DNA of 64,000 nt from CBDBJK01 sp965206395 (lineage in GTDB: Bacteria > Chloroflexota > Dehalococcoidia > Lucifugimonadales > CATOSD01), in assembly GCA_965206395.1 (NCBI GenBank), contig CBDBJK010000031.1, positions 152,526 to 216,525 on the forward strand, given 5' to 3'. The notes beneath the pieces are model-generated. The model saw nothing but the letters and a program-made list of their open reading frames with translations. It was not told the origin of the DNA and searched no databases. The translations under genes were made by a program, and so were the position numbers. Shown here piece by piece: positions 34,901 to 42,494 of the stretch (its first letter is position 1; each line of letters starts with the position of its first letter).

Positions 34901-35885
34901 CCTGTCGGGCGTGAGTTCTGTGATAGACCTTGCGAGCGGGAATCCTATGGTTCCTATCAGTGAGGTTCCGCAGATTCTGGTGAAGATGCACGGCCTTGAC
35001 AACGTCGCCCCTGGCACCCCGACCACGCATGTCATGTTCTCAGACGTGCAGCCTGGAACTCCGGTAGGCGTGAATACAGTTAACGTCAAGATAATAGACA
35101 ACGCGAACAACGAGTCGACGGCAAACGGTACGCTGAACGTGGTATCTGCCCGCAGTAACAGGAACTACTTCCTGTTCCCAGGTGTGAACTTTATGGGATT
35201 GGGCTTGATACCGGACGACGGCGACTCCGGGACAACCGACGACGCTAGTTTGGACCGTCTTATGACCCAGGACGTGACTAGCAGTGTAAATCCTGTGCTG
35301 GCCGCGGCTCTGGGAGGCACAGTAACGCTTGGAGACGTGATAGAGTCTACGTTCGCCTTCAACAATGCCGGAAACTTCATCGTACATACTCCCGGCAGCG
35401 GCGCGGCGGACACTCTCACCGACCTTGAGCCGTTCCAGGGCATGAACGTCAAGACTCTGGAAATAACATCGCCTACCTCAACGCCGTACGCGGTGTTCCA
35501 TAAGGTGGACGTTGAAGGCTTTACCGCGCAACAGGCGGTGCCGATAAGAGTCAACATCGAAGGTGTGTTCTTCACTGCTGGAGAGCTGCCTCCGAACAAG
35601 GTTCTGAGAGTTGGATACAACCTGATTGCGCCTCACATCCTGGCCGATACGCTGTTTGACACGGTGTACCGAGGCGCGCTGATTCCTAACCAGCTGGCTG
35701 TCTCCGCGATCACCTTCCAGAGGCGCGTGGACTCCGTTATCGACGGGTCGGCAATTCAGGCAGAGATCCTGGAAGGATTCGTAACCAACTCATTGGGCGA
35801 TATGCTCCAGGCACAGTTGTCTTACTGGACATTCGTCGTACAGGACGACCCGACCAACCCGACGACGCCTACCATAACGCCATAG
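28932..35885 (+). CDS. Surface protein 2, giant C-terminal part with six ~230-residue repeats
   Basis: 2,317 open codons. The GTG at 28932 abuts the IS and has no ribosome site, so this is probably the rest of the gene starting at 26976. After a DIPDxxGLGLxPTP linker (1-75) come six repeats starting near residues 79, 320, 548, 782, 1015 and 1240. Each has a WILVDGSPxDxxxKVxPxxG blade, EGITxLxxSLYV and ITNDGTN motifs, consistent with beta-propellers. Then follow a MAM/immune-inhibitor-A-like domain (about 1590-1800, ending DGEGWYLDDIKVTG), two Ig-like domains (about 1850-2070) and a C-terminal domain beginning NYFLFPGVNFMGLGLIPDD. There is no membrane anchor. An extracellular binding role is inferred. 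Confidence 0.8.
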   Translation: MISSNASSSLPNLPSTDYAVEGFDIPDIVGLGLVPTPPPGVGSFPATTAGFDIPDMSGLGLLPTPPASEPDLPSNVLAFAVPGGATPGGIAYDGSASFYIVTKGTGGSSNDQIVKVDSSGVVDGAWGTGGYVDAPSNNIDGIAYLDSMLWVLENQWRCFETVDPTNCDRAHRVFEMDPTSVPASDSDWGALSKIYAPDQWDEMGGITAKGSGSTGTLWLANKWGFRLYNINQSGAEIESFFTDQFVDGMDGVAYSTGPTTSAPDDFLMTSRNAVMSQWSTSASKRQDFTTSLSNVKGMTFISSVLYMASSDGNVYKAFVGVNVTTDPRGITYSPSTASVGEAIWILVDGSPFDKILKVNPDTGLLISSFGTNGAVDAPSNKTEGITFLGSSLYVIANESFDRYIYTINATSGAVSATMNLANVNVWDDLAGITNDGTNVIVHTKSFWNGLFVLDPSNSFERTGTDGFPCCPSFNGAKGLAYHSGRDSYYAANGGTVGVYTGNFELDTEVGLTESATPLTGIQGLAFNGDLMFVAHDNSGGKISKTFLATNITTKPRGMGFSSSSSTPGEALWILVDGSPLDKLMKVNPSTGLLISSFDTDGVIDAPSSKTEGITYLDTGDPTTSFLWIIANENSGRKLYKLNATTGATVSTFDVSNTADVWDDIGGITNDGTNLVLYAKTFTSVWTIDPSDASKIEQSWPCCANAFGAKALAYHTGRGQVFAAKSSSLLRLDSSLFQIELEQNLLIDGSPAAGVEGMVFSQDVLYVARNDGGTGKVSLGALRTTVTNQATAMAYTPTGTSINGILVDRALWILVDGSPFDQLLKVDPDAGTLMTDFSTDGAIETPSGKTAGLTYLNSSLWIGANDTDGTKLYKINPASGALLQTFTLNNCPNPCSFFDNMGGLTNDGTNLIVFRKNDTGAVYLDPLDGTNVEDKWGGGASINGGQSIAYMSARQQLFVGKNDRVVQYVVDGSNLFMADEYTTSLSDIRGMTFIDNDVLYIAHDSSGKVVKTAIPSDVSNNPRGLAYDSGADELYILVDGKAEDHVIVVDRVSGAQIRDFPVNDQQSTNAITFLNGSLYVAVEGEGVCCGPPPRFILELNSTTGAVINQLNTDDLPGRVFGLDNNGTNLIAAPEHGGPHVEILDPSGGFRIDDIFFFDPSSPFFEEGFEGLAYRASAEEYFPIKGNTVWRFNKSGRLIQEIDVTTAGFANVKGAVFAGSQLYLAERNGNTIHATGLPVPPTVITSNPKGMATDGTNLYLVIDAEPRDKIMKVDTDGNLDGSFGSGGVTDLPGTEVGDIAFHGGSLFVVTNDERTIPDQFGGGFTVETFPVIHEIDPNTAVELNRNKIHVQDQFGPPWQLFAPIGALTSDGTDLYLGATGDTGMQGTWFKWNPSGGPVEQIFEFAGPLPFMQGFQAFTVLPDSQFPPDRQLVASGPTFGPDADTIVRFDRDSGAMFRETTQGATAGQFHLTGTDIKGMAYIGRTLYAADDQTDKVYGTSLPENTIELTIVGAYDASLSVEVSPDVGDPGTVNPHQGSPASFSIDRNPNVVAQFTTVETVSGVEPLLEGFVLTDTATILTGRLNDPSIDEIEVGIRLPSTVLIDDHAVQGQSEALWVINSVSGGPAVWHIACEGDAFPSRVTSSPCSWRYAKPNLPTYSTGGPTDGTLTTANSVEVNPGTRLEFFTGYATELSPDCDLKLVEIAPVTTDVQGNEQVGVFEAVAQIVRKGGGDAFPPPGAHGSFNFIELDPLFINPSMSRVEMELSAFAGQRVMIRFTFDSIDAFANDGEGWYLDDIKVTGSGFKTIIVPTTLLVTPIMDGGQAFYRTFSTPFELAEGQNEVGFIGRQPYSPFNDGFTLITGFVDQTAPQVTLFGVPGATSNLVQTLQGTVLDATFQSLDVTQKNPDGSTVVVFSTGSLPEDGSFSVPVSLLEGANTFTAVATDGGNLNATSTPLVVVGDITPPAASMKVVTVTSAGEATTGDQFFVIVAASDSLSGVSSVIDLASGNPMVPISEVPQILVKMHGLDNVAPGTPTTHVMFSDVQPGTPVGVNTVNVKIIDNANNESTANGTLNVVSARSNRNYFLFPGVNFMGLGLIPDDGDSGTTDDASLDRLMTQDVTSSVNPVLAAALGGTVTLGDVIESTFAFNNAGNFIVHTPGSGAADTLTDLEPFQGMNVKTLEITSPTSTPYAVFHKVDVEGFTAQQAVPIRVNIEGVFFTAGELPPNKVLRVGYNLIAPHILADTLFDTVYRGALIPNQLAVSAITFQRRVDSVIDGSAIQAEILEGFVTNSLGDMLQAQLSYWTFVVQDDPTNPTTPTITP

Positions 35886-35919
35886 TAAGGCTATAGTAGG
35901 AACGAAAGCGGGAAGCTGA

Positions 35920-35935
35920 TCCTTCCGCGGAAGGA
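35920..35935. repeat. Dispersed palindrome, exact copy
   Basis: Exact TCCTTCCGCGGAAGGA, 35 bases after the stop of surface protein 2 and 20 bases before a strong terminator hairpin. Confidence 0.85.
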
Positions 35936-35955
35936 CAGCAGGTAGTAAGAAAGCG

Positions 35956-35992
35956 CGGTGGGCCCCGACCCTGTCGGGGTCGAGGCCCACCG
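35956..35992 (+). terminator. Strong hairpin after surface protein 2
   Basis: CGGTGGGCC and CCGACCC pair with GGGTCGa and GGCCCACCG almost without mismatch around a TGT loop. No T run follows, so it may be a terminator or an mRNA-stabilising structure. Confidence 0.7.
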
Positions 35993-36054
35993 TCCGAAAT
36001 GTAGCCCTTCCTCGGCTTTATACGTTATGGGTAAGTAGTGCGACCCATAATGTT

Positions 36055-36081
36055 GAAAGGCTGCTCAGGGAGCAGCCTTTC
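36055..36081 (+). terminator. Perfect hairpin upstream of surface protein 3
   Basis: GAAAGGCTGCTC and GAGCAGCCTTTC form a perfect 12-bp stem with an AGG loop, about 100 bases before the surface protein 3 start. It could be a second terminator or a leader element. Confidence 0.55.
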
Positions 36082-36083
36082 GA

Positions 36084-36150
36084 GGAGGGCCTTTATTTGT
36101 GCCAAGGAGGGACGCAAATATGGTAGTGTCAAAGGCCCTTTCCTAAAAGG
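36084..36150 (+). promoter_or_regulatory. Structured leader of surface protein 3
   Basis: GGGCCTTT pairs with AAAGGCCC across about 40 bases. Inside, ATTTGTGCC pairs with GGACGCAAAT around AAGGAG. The segment GGGACGCAAA equals the best conserved 3' part of c-di-GMP-I riboswitches, and the leader of surface protein 1 has GGGGCGCAAA, but the canonical 5' half is absent. A real start-proximal site (AAGGGGGAACC) follows. Confidence 0.4.
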
Positions 36151-36180
36151 GCTACCTCCCAACCAAATTAAGGGGGAACC

Positions 36181-38584
36181 GTGGTACCTAGAGTAGTCGC
36201 CGGTCTAATATTCTTATCTGTGCTTGCCGTAATGCTCATCAGGCTGCCGGGAGCCGCCCCCTCATTGGTTAGCGCTGAGCCAAGAGTGCCATACGTAATG
36301 TATGGCCTTATCACCGCGCTGGACACAGGTGCTGTTGATGCAAATATCAGTGTCGAAGCGCGGATCGGGAACGTGCATTATGCTCAATCCGTGAACGCTG
36401 GCACAGGGACAGCAACTCTGAGCACGCGCACGCACAATCTCAACGGGAGCGGTTTTAATTACGGCTCTGACGTGAACTTCCAGGTGTGCGCCGACGATAA
36501 GGGCACTAGCCCGGTCGAGGGCGGTGATAGCGGCCAATCGATATTCTTCTACGTTAACGGCATTGCTGCCACCGCGACTCTATACTCAGGCAACACGCCT
36601 GGCCCGCCTGCAGGCTCAATTCCATTTGTAGTTGGCGGAACCAACCGTGTAGACCTTGAAATATCCTCTTTAAGCGCAAGCAAAGCTAGCGCTGCAACCT
36701 CCTCAAGCTCCGCGTGCACGACGCTGGCCGCGACTGTTCCAGACGACGGCGACCCAGGCGGCGGCGGTGGCGGCATCGACCCAGGCGGCAGCGACCCAGG
36801 CGGCGGTGAAGAGCTGTCGCCCGAAGAGCAGGTAGACGAGATCGTGGATGAGATTGGTAACCTAAACGATGAAGAGGGCGCGGATCTCATAGAAACGCTC
36901 GACGACGAGCAGGCCGCCGATGTCATTGAGGGGCTGGAAACGTCCAAGGCCGCCGATGTTCTCGAAGAAGTGGCTACTGAAGTAGCATCCAAGATAATCG
37001 AAAACATAGGCGTAGAGAAAGCCTCTGAAATAATAGAGGAATTGTCGACAGGCAAGGCCGCGGAGATTCTCAGCACTGTGGGCACAGAGAGGGCCGCAGA
37101 GGTTATTGAGGGCGTGTCGACTCAGAAGGCCGCGGCTATCCTCATAGAGGTGGGTGTCGGCAAGGCGACCCAAATACTGTCCAACGTGTCGCCCAAAAAG
37201 GCGGGCGCGATTCTGGATGACATACCCACAGACCAGGTAATAGACATTGTCAAGTTCATGGACGGGGCCAAGCTCATGGAGCGCTTGCCTGAAATGACGC
37301 CGGCCAAGCTCTTTGGAATACCACCGGACGTGCTGTTCCTCAGACTGCCGATGGTTCCCACAGAGTCCATAACATTTGAAAATCCGCCTGTTGAAGACCC
37401 AAGCCTGCTGCCTCCTACGGTCGTAATAGTCGGGAATATGGCTATATACAGGCTACCAGCGACAGGTAAGCTCAAGTGGGCCAAGCTGGTGGGAAGCCCT
37501 GTGTTCATCGACAAGGTGCTCGGTAAATTCAACAGGGACCTGTCTGATGTCAGTGTTAGTCTCGAAAAGTTGACCGAACTGCCGGATGGCACTCCAGGTC
37601 TCGGCTCGGAGATGGTTGTAGACCTTCCTTACTTCAACATCGACTTGAAGGATTCTGACGCTGAAAACATTCCTAATGAAGACATTACGGCTGTTCACGT
37701 CACTCTGAAGGTGGCGAAGTCCTGGATAGACACCAATAGCATTCACAAGTGGTCTATTCAGCTTAACCGTTTTGACGAGCTGCTTCGTGTCTGGGTTCCT
37801 TTCTCAGCCAAGCGAGTGGGCGAGGATGCCGATGTGTTATATTACACGGCGGTCGTGCCCGGATTTTCCCTGTTCGCGATCACTGGAAGCGTCCAACTGC
37901 CCGAGATCGCATTCGACGTTAGCAGTCTGACCATTACACCAGCAGAGCCTTTTGCAGGGCAGGATATCAATATCAGCGTTAATGTAACAAACACAGGCGC
38001 GTCAGCGGCGGTTTATCCTGCGAATCCTATGGATCGACGACATGATCGAAGAGTCTCAAGTGGTTGCTCTAGAAGTAGGAGAAGCGGACGTAGTCATATT
38101 CACGACGAGCAGGGAAAATATCGGCGATTATTCGATCCGCGTAGAGCGGCTGACTGATGAATTCTCTGTTAGTCCTTCCGCGGAAGGACCAACAGCTACA
38201 GCTGTGCCGCCAGCGCCAACAGCTATGGCCGTGCCACCCGCGCCGACAGCTACAGCTACGCCTATTACCGTAGCGCCGACAGCGACACCTGTGTCATCAA
38301 TAACAACACCAATGCCAACAGCTACAGCCGTGCCACCCGCGCCGACGGCAACAGTAGTAACCGTAGTCTCGTTAGCGACGCCGACAGCTACGGCTGTGCC
38401 GCCCGGGCCCACAGCTACAGTGATAATTGCAACGCTAGGTCCGACCGCAACGGCTGTTCCGGCAATCTCTGAAGGTGGAGGCGGCGCGATATTCGGCATC
38501 TTTATTGGAGCTATAGTGGCCATTGGTGCAGGTGGCGCAGCGGTCTACTTCTTCCTGCGACGCCGCGTGCCGAAGATGCAATAG
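36181..38584 (+). pseudogene. Surface protein 3: exported, anchored, one-base frameshift
   Basis: Starting at GTG 36181 after GGGGGAACC. In order: signal peptide (MVPRVVAGLIFLSVLAVML...SAEP); a beta-rich domain distinct from that of protein 1; a Gly/Asp-rich linker (about 195-208); helical AADVIEG-type repeats (about 210-380); a PGF-pre-PGF-like domain (about 385-571) ending VVPGFSLFAITG; then a CARDB-like domain. The frame breaks after AVYPANP: an extra C near 38031-38034 turns NLWIDDMIEES into a wrong frame that stops at 38157. The next frame (from about 38033) supplies the rest of CARDB, a Thr/Pro/Ala/Val stalk and a C-terminal helix (GGGAIFGIFIGAIVAIGAGGAAVYFF) with an RRR tail. Repaired length is 800 residues. 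It could be mutation or sequencing error. Confidence 0.82.
38173..38188. repeat. Dispersed palindrome, exact copy inside surface protein 3
   Basis: Exact TCCTTCCGCGGAAGGA read in frame as part of S-P-S-A-E-G-P at the CARDB-stalk junction. The equivalent place in surface protein 1 reads SISPQLEPTA, so the palindrome coincides with a one-residue length difference. Confidence 0.8.
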
Positions 38585-38615
38585 GAGCATCCGAGTCGTA
38601 ACAACTGTAATGCGT

Positions 38616-38663
38616 GTGGGGACACGGCTTGCCTCTGATTTATCGGAGCGACCGTGTCCCCAC
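38616..38663. terminator. Terminator between surface protein 3 and dapB
   Basis: GTGGGGACACGG pairs perfectly with CCGTGTCCCCAC around a 24-base loop that itself pairs partly (GCCTCTGA with TCGGAGC). It lies between convergent genes and may serve both. Confidence 0.7.
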
Positions 38664-38683
38664 TGCTTTATATTAAGATGATG

Positions 38684-39481
38684 CTAACTCAACCCCATTA
38701 TCTTATCGAGGCCAACGGTAAGCCCAGGCGATTTGACGGCTTCGCGTATCGCCATCAAGACGCCTGGCATGAAACTCTCGCGGTTAATGGAGTCGTGGCG
38801 CAGAGTCAATGTCTGGCCCAGCGTGCCGAATATCAGTTCGTGATGTGCGACTCGGCCCGGCATACGCCCGCTGTGAATGGTTACGCCATCGTAGTCACCG
38901 CCTCGCGTTCCGGCCAGCGTCTCCTTCTCAGCCTTTGGAGCGATGAAAGAACCTCCCTTGCCGTCAACAGCAGCCTTGGCGATTGCCAGCGCAGTGCCCG
39001 AGGGTGCGTCTATTTTTGCTTCGTGATGCACCTCAGTGAGGTCTGCGTAGTCGAAGAAGCGTGATGCCATCTTCGCGAGGTGAATCATCAGCACTGCCCC
39101 CATCGCGAAATTGGGAGCTACTATAATACCGACCTTGTGCTCATTGGCAAGGCTTTCGGCCTCCTGCAAGTTGGCGTCAGTCAGGCCAGTTGAGCCGATC
39201 ACGACATTCACTTTATGAGCGGCAGCGACACGCATCGCTGTCATGGCTCCTTCCGCGGTAGAGAAGTCCACTACAACCTGAGCGCTGCCAACAACATCTT
39301 CCAGAGATTTGGAAAGTGGAATGGCTTCTGAGCCGTCTGGAAGGTTGTAAGCCGTGCCCTTCGCCGCGTTCTTATCGACTGCGCCAATAGCTTTCATGTC
39401 AGCCTCACGGCATACTGCGTTGGCTACCTCCTGACCCATTTTCCCCAATGCCCCTTGAATTACAACCTTGATTGGTTCCAT
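38684..39481 (-). CDS. dapB: 4-hydroxy-tetrahydrodipicolinate reductase
   Basis: About 265 residues. It reduces the product of DapA in the lysine/diaminopimelate pathway. Visible: the dinucleotide-binding start IKVVIQGALGKMGQEV, VVDFSTAEGA, GSTGLTDANL, and the DapB signature EVHHEAKIDAPSGTA near 158, with the later RGGDYDGVTIHSGRMPG and GRVAHHELIFG. The ATG at 39481 has GGAG seven bases upstream; a GTG six bases earlier is possible. It lies downstream of pnp on the same strand, separated by a terminator. Confidence 0.96.
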   Translation of the reverse strand: MEPIKVVIQGALGKMGQEVANAVCREADMKAIGAVDKNAAKGTAYNLPDGSEAIPLSKSLEDVVGSAQVVVDFSTAEGAMTAMRVAAAHKVNVVIGSTGLTDANLQEAESLANEHKVGIIVAPNFAMGAVLMIHLAKMASRFFDYADLTEVHHEAKIDAPSGTALAIAKAAVDGKGGSFIAPKAEKETLAGTRGGDYDGVTIHSGRMPGRVAHHELIFGTLGQTLTLRHDSINRESFMPGVLMAIREAVKSPGLTVGLDKIMGLS

Positions 39482-39537
39482 GTTCACACTCCACAGGTGA
39501 TTAACTGGCTGACCGTTTCATTTGATGTAAAAGAAAA

Positions 39538-39563
39538 AACCTTCCCTTTTCACAGGGAAGGTT
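39538..39563 (-). terminator. Intrinsic terminator downstream of pnp
   Basis: On the minus strand AACCTTCCCT pairs with AGGGAAGGTT around GTGAAA, followed by TTTTCTTTT. It is a classic hairpin plus T run, 72 bases past the pnp stop. Confidence 0.85.
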
Positions 39564-39634
39564 AATTTAACATGAGAGCGAATGCAACCTTGTACCTGAT
39601 ACTCCTACAGAAGGACAGGTATAAGGTTAAACGT

Positions 39635-41908
39635 TTATCGCGAAGGTGGCCTGCCTTGGCCGCCTCTATTTCCACCGCCTGGCCTGCCACCACCGCCACC
39701 TTGCGGGCGATAGCCACCCCTGTTTCCGCCGCCGCCTGGCATGCCACCACCACCCTGTGGACGATAGCCGCCTCTGTCATCGTCAGACCTTTGTGCGGCA
39801 GCAGGCTCTGCGCCGTCCTCGTCCGACGGGTCTTCGCCCTGCATGAGAGCGCGGCGAGAGAGGTTGATGCGTCCCATAGAGTCGATTTCCTTGACCACTA
39901 CGGTGATTTCGTCACCAACGCTTACCTCGTCTTCGACACTGGCGATGTGGTGATCGGATAGTTCGCTAATATGCACGAGGCCATCTTTGCCGGGAAGTAT
40001 CTCGACGAAAGCTCCGAAGTTCATCAGCCTGACGACCTTGCCGGTGTAGATATCGCCTGCCTTAACCTCGCGGGTCAAGGCTTCAATCATCCCGACGGCT
40101 TTCTTGGCGGCGTCACCATCGCTGGAGCCAATCATAACCGTTCCGTCGTCCATAACGTCTACGGTGGATTTCGTCGCCTCTATGATACCTCGGATAGTCT
40201 TACCACCGGGGCCGATGATGGCGCCTATCTTTTCTACGGGAATGTTGATGCGTATTACTCGAGGTGCGAACGGACTCAACTCTGGGCGGCTTTCCTCGAT
40301 TGCCTGTTTGATGCGCTCAAGGATGAACAGCCGCGCCTCTTTTGCCTGAGCCAGGGCATCCCTGACGACATCGAAGCTGATGCTCTTGACCTTGATGTCA
40401 AGCTGTATTGCGGTGATGCCTTCGTTGGTTCCGGCAACCTTGAAGTCCATGTCGCCGATGTGGTCTTCCATGCCCTGAATGTCAGTCAGCGTTACATATC
40501 TGCCGTCATCTCCGGTAACGAGGCCTACGGATATTCCTGCCACAGGCGCTTTTATGGGCACGCCCGCGTCCATTAGGGCCAATGTTCCCGCGCACACGCT
40601 TCCCATAGACGTGCTGCCGTTAGAACTCATAATCTCGGAGACAAGCCTTATGGTGTAAGGGAAGTCCTCTTCATTGGGAAGCACGGGGGCAAGCGCACGC
40701 TCCGCCAAGGCTCCGTGGCCTATCTCTCTGCGTCCGGGGGAGCCGACACGACGCGCTTCTCCGGTAGAGTAGGGAGGAAAATTGTAGTGGAACATAAAGC
40801 GTTTCGTGGTTTCTGGGCTGAGGGTATCGAGTTTCTGGGCATCTCCGACAGAACCAAGGGTGGCTACGCCAAGAACCTGAGTCTCGCCGCGTGTGAAAAG
40901 CCCTGTGCCGTGTGTGCGTGGCAGCAGGGCAACCTCGGCTGAGATGGCCCTGAGTTCTTTCAGGCCTCTGCCGTCAGGTCGCTTGCTATCGTCAAGAATG
41001 GCCTTGCGGTATGCCTCTTCCTCCGTGACCTCGAACGCATTCCGAACGTCGCCGGGCTGGAATTCCTCTCCAAGCCTTTCCACGACCTCGGACTTTAGCG
41101 TACCTACTTGTTCTGCCAGTTCTTCTCCAACGGCAGACGATTGCAGAATCGAATCCAGCCTGCCATTAAGCTCTCTGGCGATGCGTTCGTCAAGCTCCTC
41201 AGGGTAAGCGTTGGCGTCGAAGCCAACCTTAGACTTGCCGATAGAGCGAACGGCTTCCTCCTGAAGCTCGATGACCTGCTGGTTGGCATCCTGAGCGCGC
41301 TGAATGGCTTCGTAAACAAGGTCTTCAGGCATCTCGGTGACGCCAGCTTCCATCATGATTACGCCCTGTCTTGAACCGGCGACGATCAGGTCGAGCGTGC
41401 TGTTCTCAAGCTGGGAGTAGGTGGGGTTGACCACGAACTCGCCGTCGACATATCCCATCCTCGTAGTGCCTATAGGCGCTACGAAAGGTATGTCGGAAAT
41501 TGATAGAGCCGCCGATGCGCCAATGAGGGAGAGGATGTCGATGGGGGTGTCCTGGTCGATAGATAAGGGGGTTATGATTACCTGGATTTCGTTGCGAAAA
41601 CCCTTGGGAAACAGGGGCCTGAGCGGCCTGTCTGTGAGCCGGGCAATGAGGACGCCGTGAGTGCTTGGCCTGCCCTCTCGTCGGAAGAAACTGCCGGGTA
41701 TCTTTCCCCTGGCGTAGAGCCTCTCCTCGAAGTCGATTGTAAGAGGGAAGAAGTCTATCCCCTCTCTGGGTTTGCTCATGGTTGCGGTGACGAGTATAAC
41801 GCAGTCGCCGGAGCGCACAAGCACGGAGCCATTGGCTTTCTGCGCGAGCTTACCGGCCTCTATCGTAATAGTTTCGGCCCCGATGTCACGTCTAAAACTG
41901 GACAACAT
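39635..41908 (-). CDS. pnp: Polyribonucleotide nucleotidyltransferase (PNPase)
   Basis: A 757-residue phosphorolytic 3'-5' exoribonuclease of the RNA degradosome. Two RNase PH-like domains are visible (ITIEAGKLAQKANGSVLVRSGD... and RPDGRGLKELRAISAEVALLPRTHGTGLFTRGETQ), as are the FPYTIRLVSEIMSSNGSTSMGSVCAGTLALMDAGVP core, a KH domain (IGPGGKTIRGI near 570) and an S1 domain (GDIYTGKVVRLMNFGAFVEILPGKDGLVHISEL near 630). The last 45 residues are an RGG/Gly-Pro-Gln-rich tail (GGYRPQGGGG...), unusual for PNPase and likely to add RNA binding. It follows rpsO by 66 bases, the conserved rpsO-pnp order. Confidence 0.97.
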   Translation of the reverse strand: MLSSFRRDIGAETITIEAGKLAQKANGSVLVRSGDCVILVTATMSKPREGIDFFPLTIDFEERLYARGKIPGSFFRREGRPSTHGVLIARLTDRPLRPLFPKGFRNEIQVIITPLSIDQDTPIDILSLIGASAALSISDIPFVAPIGTTRMGYVDGEFVVNPTYSQLENSTLDLIVAGSRQGVIMMEAGVTEMPEDLVYEAIQRAQDANQQVIELQEEAVRSIGKSKVGFDANAYPEELDERIARELNGRLDSILQSSAVGEELAEQVGTLKSEVVERLGEEFQPGDVRNAFEVTEEEAYRKAILDDSKRPDGRGLKELRAISAEVALLPRTHGTGLFTRGETQVLGVATLGSVGDAQKLDTLSPETTKRFMFHYNFPPYSTGEARRVGSPGRREIGHGALAERALAPVLPNEEDFPYTIRLVSEIMSSNGSTSMGSVCAGTLALMDAGVPIKAPVAGISVGLVTGDDGRYVTLTDIQGMEDHIGDMDFKVAGTNEGITAIQLDIKVKSISFDVVRDALAQAKEARLFILERIKQAIEESRPELSPFAPRVIRINIPVEKIGAIIGPGGKTIRGIIEATKSTVDVMDDGTVMIGSSDGDAAKKAVGMIEALTREVKAGDIYTGKVVRLMNFGAFVEILPGKDGLVHISELSDHHIASVEDEVSVGDEITVVVKEIDSMGRINLSRRALMQGEDPSDEDGAEPAAAQRSDDDRGGYRPQGGGGMPGGGGNRGGYRPQGGGGGRPGGGNRGGQGRPPSR

Positions 41909-41974
41909 AAAAAATTATACCTCCTGATGGGGAACCCAATAGATAATAGAGAAATCGCCTCGTGGTGACGAGGG

Positions 41975-42238
41975 CTATCTTCTTAGCCCAAGCCTGGCGA
42001 TGAGGGACCTGTATCGGCTTACGTCTTCCCCGTTGAGGTATCGAAGCAACCTGCGGCGGCGTCCTACCATCTTGAGCAGCCCACGTCGTGTGGACTCATC
42101 GTGCTTGTGGACTCTAAGATGTTGAGTAAGCTGGCTTATCCGGGTCGTTAGCAGGGCAACTTGTAATTCCGAAGAACCGGTGTCCTTCTCATGGGTCTGG
42201 TATTCGGCCATGATGGCCTGTTTTTCAGCCTTATCCAA
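41975..42238 (-). CDS. rpsO: 30S ribosomal protein uS15
   Basis: An 87-residue small-subunit protein that binds 16S rRNA. It contains the uS15 pattern DTGSSELQVALLTTRISQLTQHLRVHKHDESTRRGLLKMVGRRRRLLRYL. Normal length. A promoter with 17-base spacing lies at 42292-42320, and the rpsO-pnp transcript is probably shared, as in many bacteria where PNPase and S15 regulate the operon. Confidence 0.97.
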   Translation of the reverse strand: MDKAEKQAIMAEYQTHEKDTGSSELQVALLTTRISQLTQHLRVHKHDESTRRGLLKMVGRRRRLLRYLNGEDVSRYRSLIARLGLRR

Positions 42239-42291
42239 CCCCTTCTCCTGGGTTCCTTACTTTATTGATTTCTTTTATCATATCAAGGCTG

Positions 42292-42320
42292 ATTGTAGCA
42301 CTTTCGATGGCGCTTCGCAA
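42292..42320 (-). promoter_or_regulatory. Promoter for rpsO-pnp
   Basis: Read on the minus strand: TTGCGA, a 17-base spacer, then TACAAT, about 54 bases before the rpsO ATG. Confidence 0.6.
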
Positions 42321-42378
42321 TTGCCTTTGAAGGCTCTTCGCCCCCAAAATAGCCACGTGTCCGGCATATTAACGCGCG

Positions 42379-42407
42379 TTGACCCTTGTTGTAGCTTGTG
42401 CTAGGCT
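42379..42407 (+). promoter_or_regulatory. Candidate promoter for the small HAD gene
   Basis: TTGACC, 17 bases, TAGGCT on the plus strand, about 130 bases before the ATG at 42539. The leader in between contains a palindrome copy at 42495-42510. Confidence 0.45.
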
Positions 42408-42494
42408 CGTGAACGCCTCAGACTATCTCAACGGAAACTTTCACGAGGGTTGCTATCCTCACCACGAACAATGAAAATCGTGTGACAGGGGTAG

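Noticed and set aside
39241..39262. CTCCTTCCGCGGTAGAG in dapB, resembling the palindrome
   Set aside because: It encodes the conserved FSTAEG motif and its right arm does not match; chance resemblance.
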